Shown: positions 17,981 to 26,267 of the stretch, piece by piece | Numbering within the stretch: position 1 is the stretch's first letter | Layout: each line of letters begins with the position of its first letter | Assembly: GCA_027624855.1 (NCBI GenBank) | Contig: JAQBTQ010000003.1 | Coordinates: forward strand, 62,001-126,000 | Length of the DNA: 64,000 bases | DNA from: Bacteroidota bacterium | Lineage (GTDB): Bacteria > Bacteroidota > Bacteroidia > Flavobacteriales_D > Sanyastnellaceae | Reading direction: 5' to 3' | Made by a program: the position numbers and the translations under genes | The notes under the pieces: generated by a model | What the model was told of the DNA's origin: nothing | Seen by the model: the letters and a program-made list of their open reading frames with translations, nothing else | Databases searched by the model: none

Positions 17981-20347
17981 TTAGCCTTTTTCAAAGCCGC
18001 GTAACCCTTGTTTGATTCTACTGTAATCAATAAACGATACAAGCCTGATAGACAAACTATTAAAAAACTCTGAATCAAGCATTAATTTAACATTTTCTGA
18101 GTAGGATTCTGGGATATTGTTCGTCTCTAAATCACCTTGAAGTTGCTCTTGAAACAGCTGATTTTTCCAAACAATGTTGATTTCTGAGCCGGGTGCAAAA
18201 TTCCATTGATAAACCAAGTCGACACTCCATGCGTTGTAATTCAAATTGTAGTCACTGGTAGGCAATGATGTGATGTAGGGATCAGTGGAGAGACTTCCAG
18301 ATTCTGGAAGCTCGTAAAAGGAATCATAAATCACCTTGCTCCAAGAATGTCGAATGCGAGCGCTAATGCTCATTCTGTTGGTAAAAATGTATGAACAGTT
18401 CAGGACCTGGGTGAGCTCGCGATTTTCTCGCTGACCGAAAATGCTGGTCATATCTCCATTATCCAGGGTGTCCAGCATGGCCCATCCGCGTTCATTTTGT
18501 CGATCGATGATTTTCCAGACGTACCTCACCATCAATTGGTCATTGATTCGAATGCGCGGGGCGACGCGATAAGTCATCTCTTTCCAGTCGCGGTAGGTGC
18601 TGCCTCCCCCATACCAATAGCCCAAATCAATGGCAAATTGTTTTCTGTAATCACTACTATACCATCCGTTGAGGCTATACCACGAGGGTTCTTGCCAAAT
18701 TCTGCCGTCGATTCTTGAAGCAAAGAAATTATTACCGTCAACGGGCTGGGAATTGACTTCTAAGTTCCATGTATTGAATTTTCGTGTGGTTGCGCGACAG
18801 GAAGCGGAGAGAAACCAATTGTTGAACATTCGGGGTGTCTCAATGCGGTTGTAGAAAAAATTCAGAGAGTAATTGATGCGATTGAATTTCCCCCGTGGCT
18901 CGAAGATGCCGTAATCCAAATTCAGGTAGTTGACCACTTCATTTGGGGCTTGCAAGTAACCCAAGTCATTCGGGTCATACTCGGCAGATTCAATGTAGTG
19001 ACCCAAATTAAAGGTAAAGTTTCCGGACATCTTCTGGACGGCTAAGCCCCATTTATGCCCTTCATCATCTCGGGTCGAATCTGCGTTAAACTTTTGATTG
19101 AAAGCTCCATTTCCGCTGAGTGCCCAAGTATTCGCTTCGTTTCGGATTTCGAAATTCCCGGCTTGCACCCAAGCGTCATAATTGGACCCCTCTCGTGTAA
19201 CCAAGCTGGTCGTGCTTGTTACAAATCCATTGTTTGGAAGATTTTGATCTGCAACCGCTATGGTATAAGAGACCAAAGAAGTGTCCGAGTCATTGGTTGC
19301 AAGTGCTTGTAAAATCCCAAGTCCAAGTCCATTGTCCAATCGCCCAGAAACTTTAGAGGCATTTACCAGTCGTCCTTCTCCGCCGATCCGACGCGAATAA
19401 AAAACGCCGCTTTTATTAAACAGTTCGGTGCCCTCTTGAAAAAACTGGCGATTCTCGTTGAATTGAATTTCAAAAGGGGATAGGTTCAAAACCAAATTAT
19501 CCGTTACGACTTGGCCAAAGTCCGGGACCAAGGTCATATCCAAAGTGAAGGCGTTGCCCAAACCCACTTTCATATCCATGCCACCATTGTAAGAGTGACC
19601 ACTTTGAGCCCCCTGCCAGTCCTGATAGGCACTGAGGTAGGGGAAAATGCTCAGCCTTGGCGGCGGATCAACGCCTGCTATACCCGTCAAGACGCCTCCT
19701 TGATTTAACAATCGCTGGGTGGGGTCCATGGGGTTCCAAACACTTTCCTCTCGATGTCTTCGAATGCTCCGAAACATATTCATGCCCCACCTCTGGTTGG
19801 AATTTTCTGGAAACCTGAAGGCCATCCAGGGAATTCGAAATTCAGCGACCCATCCGAGGGAGTCGATGGAGCACACGACATCCCATACAGCATCCCAAGA
19901 TGGATCATTTCCATTTGGTGAGATCTGTTCATCAATTTGGACTCCGTCCGGAGTTGTAATGAATCGCACCGCATTTAGCCCGTCATTGAACGGACTGAAC
20001 CAAATTCCGAATTCATCGGTGTTCTGAGTTTCATCTCGTTCACTCAATTGATGCAAAATCGAATCGGGTGCGGTATCCCACATGCGTGCGCCGATGTAAA
20101 GCGCATTATCGTCGTAGGCAATTTTGACGGATGTGGATTGACTGGGAGATTGACCAGGCTGGGGAGCGTATTGAATGAATTGAGCATTCTCAGGGACATG
20201 ATTCCAGGCTGGATCATTCAGCTTTCCATCGATTTCAAGGGCGCTAGATAAGCGCACACCAGTGGCTTCGCGCTTTACTTGCGATAGCATGGTGTTATGA
20301 GTTAAGCACAAAGTCACCCATAAAATCCAGCACCTTTTCTCCATCAT
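17981..20347 (-). CDS. DUF5916 outer-membrane protein with CBM9-like N-terminal domain
   Basis: 788 residues from the ATG at 20347, chosen over the GTG at 20362 because a purine-rich AAGGGAA lies just before it and it gives a clean signal peptide (cleavage near MLSQ). Residues ~25-215 look like a carbohydrate-binding module family 9/DOMON-like domain (EIDGKLNDPAWNHVPE, YDDNALYIGARMWD). The rest has the aromatic-rich alternating pattern of an outer-membrane beta barrel, as in DUF5916. Substrate unknown. It follows mltG by 16 bases. Confidence 0.88.
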   Translation of the reverse strand: MMEKRCWILWVTLCLTHNTMLSQVKREATGVRLSSALEIDGKLNDPAWNHVPENAQFIQYAPQPGQSPSQSTSVKIAYDDNALYIGARMWDTAPDSILHQLSERDETQNTDEFGIWFSPFNDGLNAVRFITTPDGVQIDEQISPNGNDPSWDAVWDVVCSIDSLGWVAEFRIPWMAFRFPENSNQRWGMNMFRSIRRHREESVWNPMDPTQRLLNQGGVLTGIAGVDPPPRLSIFPYLSAYQDWQGAQSGHSYNGGMDMKVGLGNAFTLDMTLVPDFGQVVTDNLVLNLSPFEIQFNENRQFFQEGTELFNKSGVFYSRRIGGEGRLVNASKVSGRLDNGLGLGILQALATNDSDTSLVSYTIAVADQNLPNNGFVTSTTSLVTREGSNYDAWVQAGNFEIRNEANTWALSGNGAFNQKFNADSTRDDEGHKWGLAVQKMSGNFTFNLGHYIESAEYDPNDLGYLQAPNEVVNYLNLDYGIFEPRGKFNRINYSLNFFYNRIETPRMFNNWFLSASCRATTRKFNTWNLEVNSQPVDGNNFFASRIDGRIWQEPSWYSLNGWYSSDYRKQFAIDLGYWYGGGSTYRDWKEMTYRVAPRIRINDQLMVRYVWKIIDRQNERGWAMLDTLDNGDMTSIFGQRENRELTQVLNCSYIFTNRMSISARIRHSWSKVIYDSFYELPESGSLSTDPYITSLPTSDYNLNYNAWSVDLVYQWNFAPGSEINIVWKNQLFQEQLQGDLETNNIPESYSENVKLMLDSEFFNSLSIRLVSFIDYSRIKQGLRGFEKG

Positions 20348-20363
20348 GATTCCCTTGCTCACT

Positions 20364-21332
20364 CTATCGATAAACCCCTTGTTGGTTCAACATGTTCTGC
20401 CAAGCGCGAGCATTGCGAAGGTGTTCGCTGTACGTGCTGGCAAATGCATGGGTTCCGGAACCATCAGGTTTCGCGCACATGTATAGGTAATTGTGTTTCG
20501 GAGCGTTAAGGACGGCTTCGAGGTACATGGGTTCTGGAATGCGAATGGGTCCAGGAGGTAATCCAGGATTGCGATAGGTATTGTAGGGCGAATCGATTTT
20601 TTTGTCTGCATCGAGTAACCTTCGGATTTCCCAGTCGCCAATGGCAAACTTCAAAGTCGGGTCTGCTTGGAGCAGCATGTTTTTCTTGAGGCGATTTAAA
20701 TACAAGCGGGCAACGACAGGTGCTTCATTCAAATTTGCCGTTTCCTCTTGCACAATCGAAGCCAGAATGACCACTTCACGCTGACTCAAGCCCAAAGCCC
20801 AGGCTTTTTTCAGTCGATCGGCATTCCACCATCGATTGCTTTCATCGATCAATCTTTGTGCGATTTCTTCGCTGGTGCTTTCCCAATAAACGCGATAGGT
20901 ATTCGGAATGATTCGCCACAGAACGCTGTCTTTTGATAAATCCGAAACCAAAGAGGCGCTGTCGGCCCAGATTTTTGGGGCAATCGCACCGGCAAGTTCA
21001 CTCAGATCGCGTTTGGAAGGTATGGTTAGAGAAATTTCAGCTCGGTTTCCCGTGGCAATTCTGCGGGCGACCTCATGCGATGGTTGGATACCAATGGCGC
21101 AATAGCGGCCTGGAATGGTTTTCCAATTTCGCCATTCAATGATCTCGGCCAATTCAGGCTCGTTCGATTTCAGAAACTGGACGGGGTCTTCATCAGGAGG
21201 GATTTCGATGCACCAATTTCCAACTTCTCCGAAGGGGCTGGTCCACATGCTGTAGAATTGATACGCATAAATGCCAGCTCCAATGGCCGTGAGCAAAGCC
21301 AGGGTCAATGCAATCCGAAGCCACCGTTTCAT
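20364..21332 (-). CDS. mltG: Endolytic murein transglycosylase MltG
   Basis: Cleaves nascent glycan strands at the inner membrane and so sets chain length. 322 residues: an N-terminal membrane helix (about 5-25), a LysM-like region, then the YceG catalytic domain with ASIVQEET (conserved glutamate at about 196-197), NRLKKNMLLQADPTLKFA, and the YNTYRNPGLPPGPIRIP signature. The ATG overlaps the acetyltransferase stop as ATGA. It is followed by the DUF5916 gene. Confidence 0.96.
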   Translation of the reverse strand: MKRWLRIALTLALLTAIGAGIYAYQFYSMWTSPFGEVGNWCIEIPPDEDPVQFLKSNEPELAEIIEWRNWKTIPGRYCAIGIQPSHEVARRIATGNRAEISLTIPSKRDLSELAGAIAPKIWADSASLVSDLSKDSVLWRIIPNTYRVYWESTSEEIAQRLIDESNRWWNADRLKKAWALGLSQREVVILASIVQEETANLNEAPVVARLYLNRLKKNMLLQADPTLKFAIGDWEIRRLLDADKKIDSPYNTYRNPGLPPGPIRIPEPMYLEAVLNAPKHNYLYMCAKPDGSGTHAFASTYSEHLRNARAWQNMLNQQGVYR

Positions 21333-21850
21333 TTGCTCATGTTATTTGCTACACACTGCATCAAAATCGCATCAACCCATTCATGGCCGTCCCAAATCCA
21401 ATCCTTCAGCGTTCCACAAAATTCGAAGCCGGCTTTTTGAAAAAGATGAACGCTCTGCTCATTTTTAGAAGGAATCTCCGCCCATAATTGATGCAGCGAA
21501 AGATGTTGAAAGGCATAATCTACAAGCAATGATAATCCGGCCGCCGCATGTCCGTTACCGCGCTCACCGGGAGCAATGGCCAGGCCTACACCAGCTCTTC
21601 GATTTCTCGGATTCAAATCGTACAAATCGAAAGCTCCAATGGCTTTGTTTGACGATTCTAGAATCAACCGCATTTGTTGATCACGGTATAGATCATGATC
21701 ACCTACGATGTACCGCTTGAGGGCTTCGCCGCTGATGGGCGCGACGTTTGCTCCAAGCCACCATTCCTCAGAATGATTTTCCAGCTCCATCAACAGCGGT
21801 AAATCGGAGATTTCCATTGCGCGGAGTTTGTGGTTTTGTGACTGGAGCAT
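21329..21850 (-). CDS. GNAT family N-acetyltransferase (RimJ/RimL-like)
   Basis: 173 residues from the ATG at 21850 (an upstream frame extension to 21883 has no support). It has the LRAMEISDLPLLMELEN N-terminus, the acetyl-CoA binding region VGLAIAPGERGNGHAAAGLS, and the NEQSVHLFQKAGFEFCGTLKD helix typical of GNATs related to spermidine/ribosomal-protein acetyltransferases. The substrate is unknown. It is first gene of a short operon with mltG and DUF5916. Confidence 0.9.
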   Translation of the reverse strand: MLQSQNHKLRAMEISDLPLLMELENHSEEWWLGANVAPISGEALKRYIVGDHDLYRDQQMRLILESSNKAIGAFDLYDLNPRNRRAGVGLAIAPGERGNGHAAAGLSLLVDYAFQHLSLHQLWAEIPSKNEQSVHLFQKAGFEFCGTLKDWIWDGHEWVDAILMQCVANNMSK

Positions 21851-21868
21851 GTTGCAAAGATACCTTTG
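21834..21868 (+). promoter_or_regulatory. Promoter for the Wza-like gene
   Basis: TTTTG at 21834-21838, a 22-base spacer, then TACCTTTG at 21861-21868: a full match to the Bacteroidota TTTG / TAnnTTTG promoter. The predicted start is near 21873, giving a leader of about 50 bases to the ATG at 21925. The -33 half lies inside the 5' end of the divergent acetyltransferase gene. Confidence 0.65.
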
Positions 21869-21924
21869 TTCGTTCCGACTCAAGAAAGGTGCTTTTCATT
21901 CATGTTTTGGTTGCAAATTGCATC

Positions 21925-22740
21925 ATGGTTAATTTGAAGAATTCAGACGGATATAGAATCCTTGTATCCTGTGCCATTGGTGTTTCGTTGACCCTTGCGG
22001 GATGCACAATCAATCGTGACATCATGTTCAAGACTGGAGAAGATTTTGAATTTTCGCCTTTGGAGGAGATGGTCACAACGGGTTATAAAATCGCGCCAAA
22101 TGACTTGATCAGCTTTCGTGTTTTTTCGAGCAAAGGACAGCGACTGAACCAGGTCACTGCTGGAGGGATTTCATCGAGCGGGGGTGGCAATCAGCAGCAA
22201 ATGAACATGCAGATGAATCAGCAAAACCAGATGACCTATTTGGTCAAGCCGGATGGCATGGTTGAATTGCCAGAGGTTGGGGATATTCGCGTAACAGGGA
22301 TGACCATCGAGGAGGCGGAGGCCATGCTGGAGGAAGTGTTTTCTGAATTTTATGTCGACCCGTTTGTCATCTTGCGGGTCACCAATAACCGGGTGTACAT
22401 TTTTCCTGGGGAATCGGGTCGAGCTTCAGTCGTGACGCTCCAAAATATGAATACCACTTTATTGGAAGTGTTGGCTTTATCTGGGGGTGTCGGTGGAAGG
22501 GCAAACGCTTCCAAGGTGAAGTTGATTCGGAGGTCTGAAAAAGGCAATGAGGTTTACCTGATGGATCTTTCGACCATTGAAGGATTGGATGCAGCCAATG
22601 TGGTCGTTCAAGCTTATGACATCATTTATGTTGAGCCACTTCCACAGTTGGCTCGTGAAGCAACAGAGAGCTTGACACCTATTACCTCTTTGATTTCGAC
22701 GTTGACTTTCTTGTACGCGTTCATTTTGAATCCAAATTAA
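21925..22740 (+). CDS. Polysaccharide export lipoprotein, Wza-like
   Basis: 271 residues from the ATG at 21925, which puts a lipobox LTLAGC near residue 26; upstream in-frame codons to 21748 lie within the promoter. It has a Poly_export domain (YKIAPNDLISFRVFSS), a Gln/Met/Asn-rich insertion (about 85-100), a PDGMVELPEVGDIRVTGMTI segment and a SLBB-like domain (ESGRASVVTLQNMNTTLLEV). A hydrophobic C-terminal helix (LISTLTFLYAFIL) crosses the outer membrane in Wza. No tyrosine kinase/co-polymerase gene (wzc) follows; the next gene is rfbC, one base away. Confidence 0.92.
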   Translation: MVNLKNSDGYRILVSCAIGVSLTLAGCTINRDIMFKTGEDFEFSPLEEMVTTGYKIAPNDLISFRVFSSKGQRLNQVTAGGISSSGGGNQQQMNMQMNQQNQMTYLVKPDGMVELPEVGDIRVTGMTIEEAEAMLEEVFSEFYVDPFVILRVTNNRVYIFPGESGRASVVTLQNMNTTLLEVLALSGGVGGRANASKVKLIRRSEKGNEVYLMDLSTIEGLDAANVVVQAYDIIYVEPLPQLAREATESLTPITSLISTLTFLYAFILNPN

Positions 22741-22741
22741 T

Positions 22742-23308
22742 ATGGAAGTCAGTGCGCTCAAATTGGAAGGGTTGGTCTTGCTCACTCCGAAAAAATTCAT
22801 TGACGATCGAGGGGCTTTCTGGGAAACGTTTCGGCATGGGTTGCTCGATGAAGCGGCGGGTCAACCAATTCAATTTGTTCAAGATAATCTTTCCATTTCG
22901 AAAGCAGGAACGTTGAGGGGACTCCATTTTCAGCATGCTCCTCATGCACAGGGAAAATTGGTTCGCGTTGCAGCTGGGAGCATATTGGATATAACTGTGG
23001 ACTTGCGGGAGTCATCTGCGACCCGCGGACAATGGTTTCGATGTGTTTTGTCACAAGAAAACGGAAGCCAACTTTGGGTGCCACCGGGCTTTGCGCATGG
23101 ATTTTTGTCGCTCGAAGACCATACTGTTGTGGAATACAGATGCACCGCTTACTATCATCCGGAATCAGAGGGTGCGGTGAGGTGGGACGATCCAGACCTA
23201 AACATTGATTGGTCGGCAGAAGGTTTCGTGATGCCAGAGACTGGTCCATTCGTTTCAAAAAAAGATTCCAGTGCCTCTTCCTTGTCAGCATTGGATTGGC
23301 CATTTTGA
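22742..23308 (+). CDS. rfbC: dTDP-4-dehydrorhamnose 3,5-epimerase
   Basis: Epimerises dTDP-4-keto-6-deoxyglucose towards dTDP-L-rhamnose. 188 residues with the cupin-fold signatures FIDDRGAFWETF, QDNLSISKAGTLRGLHFQ (catalytic His in GLHFQ), GKLVRVAAGSILDITVDLR and WVPPGFAHGFLSL. The other rhamnose genes (rfbA, rfbB, rfbD) are not in the window. It is probably translated with the Wza-like gene (one-base spacing). Confidence 0.96.
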   Translation: MEVSALKLEGLVLLTPKKFIDDRGAFWETFRHGLLDEAAGQPIQFVQDNLSISKAGTLRGLHFQHAPHAQGKLVRVAAGSILDITVDLRESSATRGQWFRCVLSQENGSQLWVPPGFAHGFLSLEDHTVVEYRCTAYYHPESEGAVRWDDPDLNIDWSAEGFVMPETGPFVSKKDSSASSLSALDWPF

Positions 23309-23396
23309 TGGAACTCAAGGAAGATCATTGATTGATGCCGTCATCCTAAAGAGTTGTAAAATCGCTTCTGTTCAAGAAAAGAATCCTGGGATGACC

Positions 23397-23404
23397 TAAA
23401 TTTG
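23397..23404 (+). promoter_or_regulatory. Promoter -7 element TAAATTTG
   Basis: A perfect TAnnTTTG, 47 bases upstream of the ATG at 23452, in the 143-base gap after rfbC. The -33 region is weak (a TTC about 23 bases upstream). The same gap has a short inverted pair TCATCC...GGATGA of unknown meaning. Confidence 0.5.
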
Positions 23405-23451
23405 TGAATGTTGAAGACAGCGAGCAACAACACCCTTTTTCATCATTTATT

Positions 23452-24351
23452 ATGAATTTCATTCGAACCTTATTCATGCTTTCAATTGGCTTGCTCCTTT
23501 CAAGCTCGGTATCCAATTCGGGGATAACGGCAGATGCAGGTGAAAAAATGGAATTTTCTGATTGGGTTCAAAACCGTGCTCCACAAATTCCAGAGCAAGA
23601 AGATTTGGCAGGAGAAGTGGTGCCATTGGATTTGTTCGGCGTACGAGAGCAGCTCGACCGTGAAATGATTGCGAATACGTATCACCACAGTTCGACGATG
23701 TTGTATTTCAAAAGGGCGGCGCGATGGTTTCCGATCATCGAGCCCATCCTGAAGGAGAAAGGATTGCCAGATGATTTTAAGTATTTGTGCATCATCGAAA
23801 GTGGAATGACGCAAGCGGTATCTCCTGCTGGTGCTGCTGGATTTTGGCAATTTATGAAGGCGACTGCACCGCGGTATGGATTGGAGGTGACCAACGAGGT
23901 CGATGAGCGCTACCATGTGGAAAAATCCACTCAAGCCGCTTGCGATTACCTGCTCGAGGCGTATGACGAATTCGACTCTTGGGCATTGGCTGCGGCATCG
24001 TACAACATGGGCAAAGGGGGAGTGAGAAAGCAGCTGAGTCGCCAGGGTGTTGATACGTATTGGGAGCTTCATTTGAACAGTGAGACTGCACGGTACGTCT
24101 ATCGACTGTTGGCAGTGAAGACGATTTTTGAAGAGCCTGCGAAATATGGGTTTGCTCTGGAAGAAGAGACGCTTTATCGACCCTATCGAACTAGAAAAAT
24201 CCGCGTAGAGGAGTCCATTCCTGACCTTGCATCGTTTGCCGTTGAGCAGGGCTCGAATTTGAAAGCCTTAAAGGTGTTGAATCCATGGTTGAGAAAAGAC
24301 GAGTTAACGATTGAGCCAGGGGAGTCGTTTACCATAGAATTACCGGCATGA
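23452..24351 (+). CDS. Lytic murein transglycosylase, MltD/SLT family
   Basis: Cleaves peptidoglycan glycan strands to 1,6-anhydro-muropeptides. 299 residues from the ATG at 23452, which is the start of a signal peptide (MNFIRTLFMLSIGLLLSSSV); a GTG at 23404 is in the promoter. The catalytic Glu is in YLCIIESGMTQAVSPAGAAG, followed by GFWQFM and LAAASYNMGKGG, all typical. The last ~60 residues are LysM-like (VEQGSNLKALKVLNPWLRKD). The stop overlaps cysQ as ATGA. Confidence 0.94.
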   Translation: MNFIRTLFMLSIGLLLSSSVSNSGITADAGEKMEFSDWVQNRAPQIPEQEDLAGEVVPLDLFGVREQLDREMIANTYHHSSTMLYFKRAARWFPIIEPILKEKGLPDDFKYLCIIESGMTQAVSPAGAAGFWQFMKATAPRYGLEVTNEVDERYHVEKSTQAACDYLLEAYDEFDSWALAAASYNMGKGGVRKQLSRQGVDTYWELHLNSETARYVYRLLAVKTIFEEPAKYGFALEEETLYRPYRTRKIRVEESIPDLASFAVEQGSNLKALKVLNPWLRKDELTIEPGESFTIELPA

Positions 24352-25142
24352 GTGTGCACCGATCCCTCGCCTTGGAGGCGGCAATTGCAGCGGGTCGGGT
24401 CATCATGGAAATCTATGATTCAGGGGAGTTTGAAGTTCAATTGAAATCAGACGAGAGTCCATTGACAAAAGCTGATTTGGCTGCGCACCATGCAATCAAG
24501 GAGTGTCTTGCGCCATCGGAGATTCCAATTTTGTCCGAAGAGGGTCGTCATGTGGAATACTCACAACGTTCCAATTGGAAATCATTGTGGATCATTGATC
24601 CCATTGACGGCACCAAGGAATTCATCAAACGCAACGGCGAGTTCACGGTAAACATTGCACTGGTAGACGATGGGATTCCCACCCTGGGGGTCGTTTTGGT
24701 CCCTGCTTTGGGTCAACTCTTCATCGGGGATACACAGAATGGAGCACGTTGGGTGGAACATGGCGACTTGAATTGGAGCCCCTCGCAGTGGCTTGAAGCC
24801 TCCATTTCAATTCCAATGGAGCGGGGAAATCGGCCATTCACAGTTGTCGCGAGCCGCAGCCACATGTCTGAAGAGACGGATTCTTACATCAAAGAATTAC
24901 GAGAAATTCATGGAGAAATCGAATTGATTTCTAAAGGAAGCTCGCTTAAGTTGTGCATGGTCGCTGCGGGCATCGCAGATTGCTATCCACGTTTCGCTCC
25001 AACAATGGAGTGGGATACGGCTGCAGGTCAAGCCGTTTGTTTGGCAGCTCAATGCGAAGTGTTGGATTGGAATACACAAAAACCTTTGATGTACAATCGC
25101 GAGGAATTGCTCAATCCATGGTTTTTGGTTCGAAAAGCTTAG
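24348..25142 (+). CDS. cysQ: 3'(2'),5'-bisphosphate nucleotidase CysQ
   Basis: Hydrolyses 3'-phosphoadenosine 5'-phosphate to AMP, clearing an inhibitor made by sulfate assimilation. 264 residues with the metal-binding set PILSEEG, WIIDPIDGTKEF and MEWDTAAGQAV of the lithium-sensitive inositol monophosphatase superfamily. An alternative is a general inositol-phosphatase-like enzyme, but the KEFI following DPIDGT favours CysQ. It is coupled to the transglycosylase gene by ATGA; the metabolic link, if any, is unclear. Confidence 0.94.
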   Translation: MSVHRSLALEAAIAAGRVIMEIYDSGEFEVQLKSDESPLTKADLAAHHAIKECLAPSEIPILSEEGRHVEYSQRSNWKSLWIIDPIDGTKEFIKRNGEFTVNIALVDDGIPTLGVVLVPALGQLFIGDTQNGARWVEHGDLNWSPSQWLEASISIPMERGNRPFTVVASRSHMSEETDSYIKELREIHGEIELISKGSSLKLCMVAAGIADCYPRFAPTMEWDTAAGQAVCLAAQCEVLDWNTQKPLMYNREELLNPWFLVRKA

Positions 25143-25184
25143 GACTAGTTCTGAGCTGGTTCCCAAGGCATCACCCCCGAAGAA

Positions 25185-26249
25185 TTAAAAATGCTTGACA
25201 CGGTATGCCACGGCAAGTGGTCGACGAGCGCCAGATGCATTTTCAGTAGTCCAATTGTTTGCCTCGCTGCCTGATTGAAAAACTTCATCTATCGATCGTA
25301 CCACACCTGATGGAACTCCGGCAATTTGCAGCTCTTCTTTCAATTGCTCTTTGAAAAATTCAATAGAAGCCTGCTCAAGTTGGTGCATCATTCGTGCTCT
25401 ATTCAAGACACGCTGCTGATTCGTTGCGTACAGTTCGTCTTCGGCCCATTTTGGTTTACCCAGAACGGTACAAAGGCTTTTGAACTGCCGATCATTCCCT
25501 ACCGCCAACACAAGGTGTCCATCGCGACAAGGCAGCACTTCACCATAAGGCGCAATGTTGGGATGCAATCCTCCATTGCGTTCGGGAATGTTGCCTGCGA
25601 CCAAATAATTGGTCGCTTGATTGACCAACGCAGTAATTCCACTTGCTTCAAGGGAAACTTCTGCAAAAAAACCAGTTTTTCCCTCAGCTCTTCCCAGCAA
25701 TCCCTCCAATACCGCAGACCTTATTTGATGGGATGCCAATACATCCATGAGCGCAACAGGCATTCGAACCGGCGGTTGCTCTTTATGGCCATTCATGTGC
25801 ATAAAACCGGTTTCCGCTTGAACAACAACATCATAAGCGAGGCGATCAGGTTCGCTGCAAAATCCCACCAATCGCACCCGAATGAGGTGCGGGTGTCGCT
25901 TGGCGACTTCTTCCGGATCTAAATTGAATTTTTGGAGGTCGGCCGACTTGAAATTATCTAAGAGCACATCGTGATCCGCCAATTGTTTTTCTAACCAATC
26001 CCTTCCTTCGTCCGAGTTCAAATCCTTCCAGGCAATCGATTTATTGCCATTTGCACATTCATAGTAGGATGAGGTTTCAACGTGCGTGGATTCCCCTGCA
26101 GTTTTCCAACTCCTCGTTACATCGCCGCTTGGGGGTCTTTCAACCTTTGTGACATGCGCTCCCATCTCCGCCAACGCCGTTGCTGCAAGCGGTCCGGCCA
26201 ACACGCTGGCCAATTCCAACACTCGTATGGATTCCAAGGTTGAGCTCAT
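25185..26249 (-). CDS. CaiB/BaiF family (class III) CoA-transferase
   Basis: 354 residues starting with the family signature IRVLELASVLAGPLAATALAEMGAHVTKVE. The likely catalytic aspartate is in PVALMDVLASHQ, matching the position of the formyl-CoA transferase nucleophile. Such enzymes move CoA between carboxylic acids, or act as racemases (alpha-methylacyl-CoA racemase is related). No partner enzymes flank it, so the substrate is unknown. It is at the shorter end for the family (often ~380-400). Confidence 0.9.
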   Translation of the reverse strand: MSSTLESIRVLELASVLAGPLAATALAEMGAHVTKVERPPSGDVTRSWKTAGESTHVETSSYYECANGNKSIAWKDLNSDEGRDWLEKQLADHDVLLDNFKSADLQKFNLDPEEVAKRHPHLIRVRLVGFCSEPDRLAYDVVVQAETGFMHMNGHKEQPPVRMPVALMDVLASHQIRSAVLEGLLGRAEGKTGFFAEVSLEASGITALVNQATNYLVAGNIPERNGGLHPNIAPYGEVLPCRDGHLVLAVGNDRQFKSLCTVLGKPKWAEDELYATNQQRVLNRARMMHQLEQASIEFFKEQLKEELQIAGVPSGVVRSIDEVFQSGSEANNWTTENASGARRPLAVAYRVKHF

Positions 26250-26267
26250 GCGCCCAATTTACATAGC

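Noticed and set aside
23500-24072. A 190-codon frame antisense to the MltD-like gene
   Set aside because: The plus-strand gene has intact catalytic motifs; the antisense product is Cys/Arg/Leu-rich and unlike a protein.
25326-25922. A 198-codon frame antisense to the CoA-transferase
   Set aside because: Same reasoning: the minus-strand gene is a complete family member.
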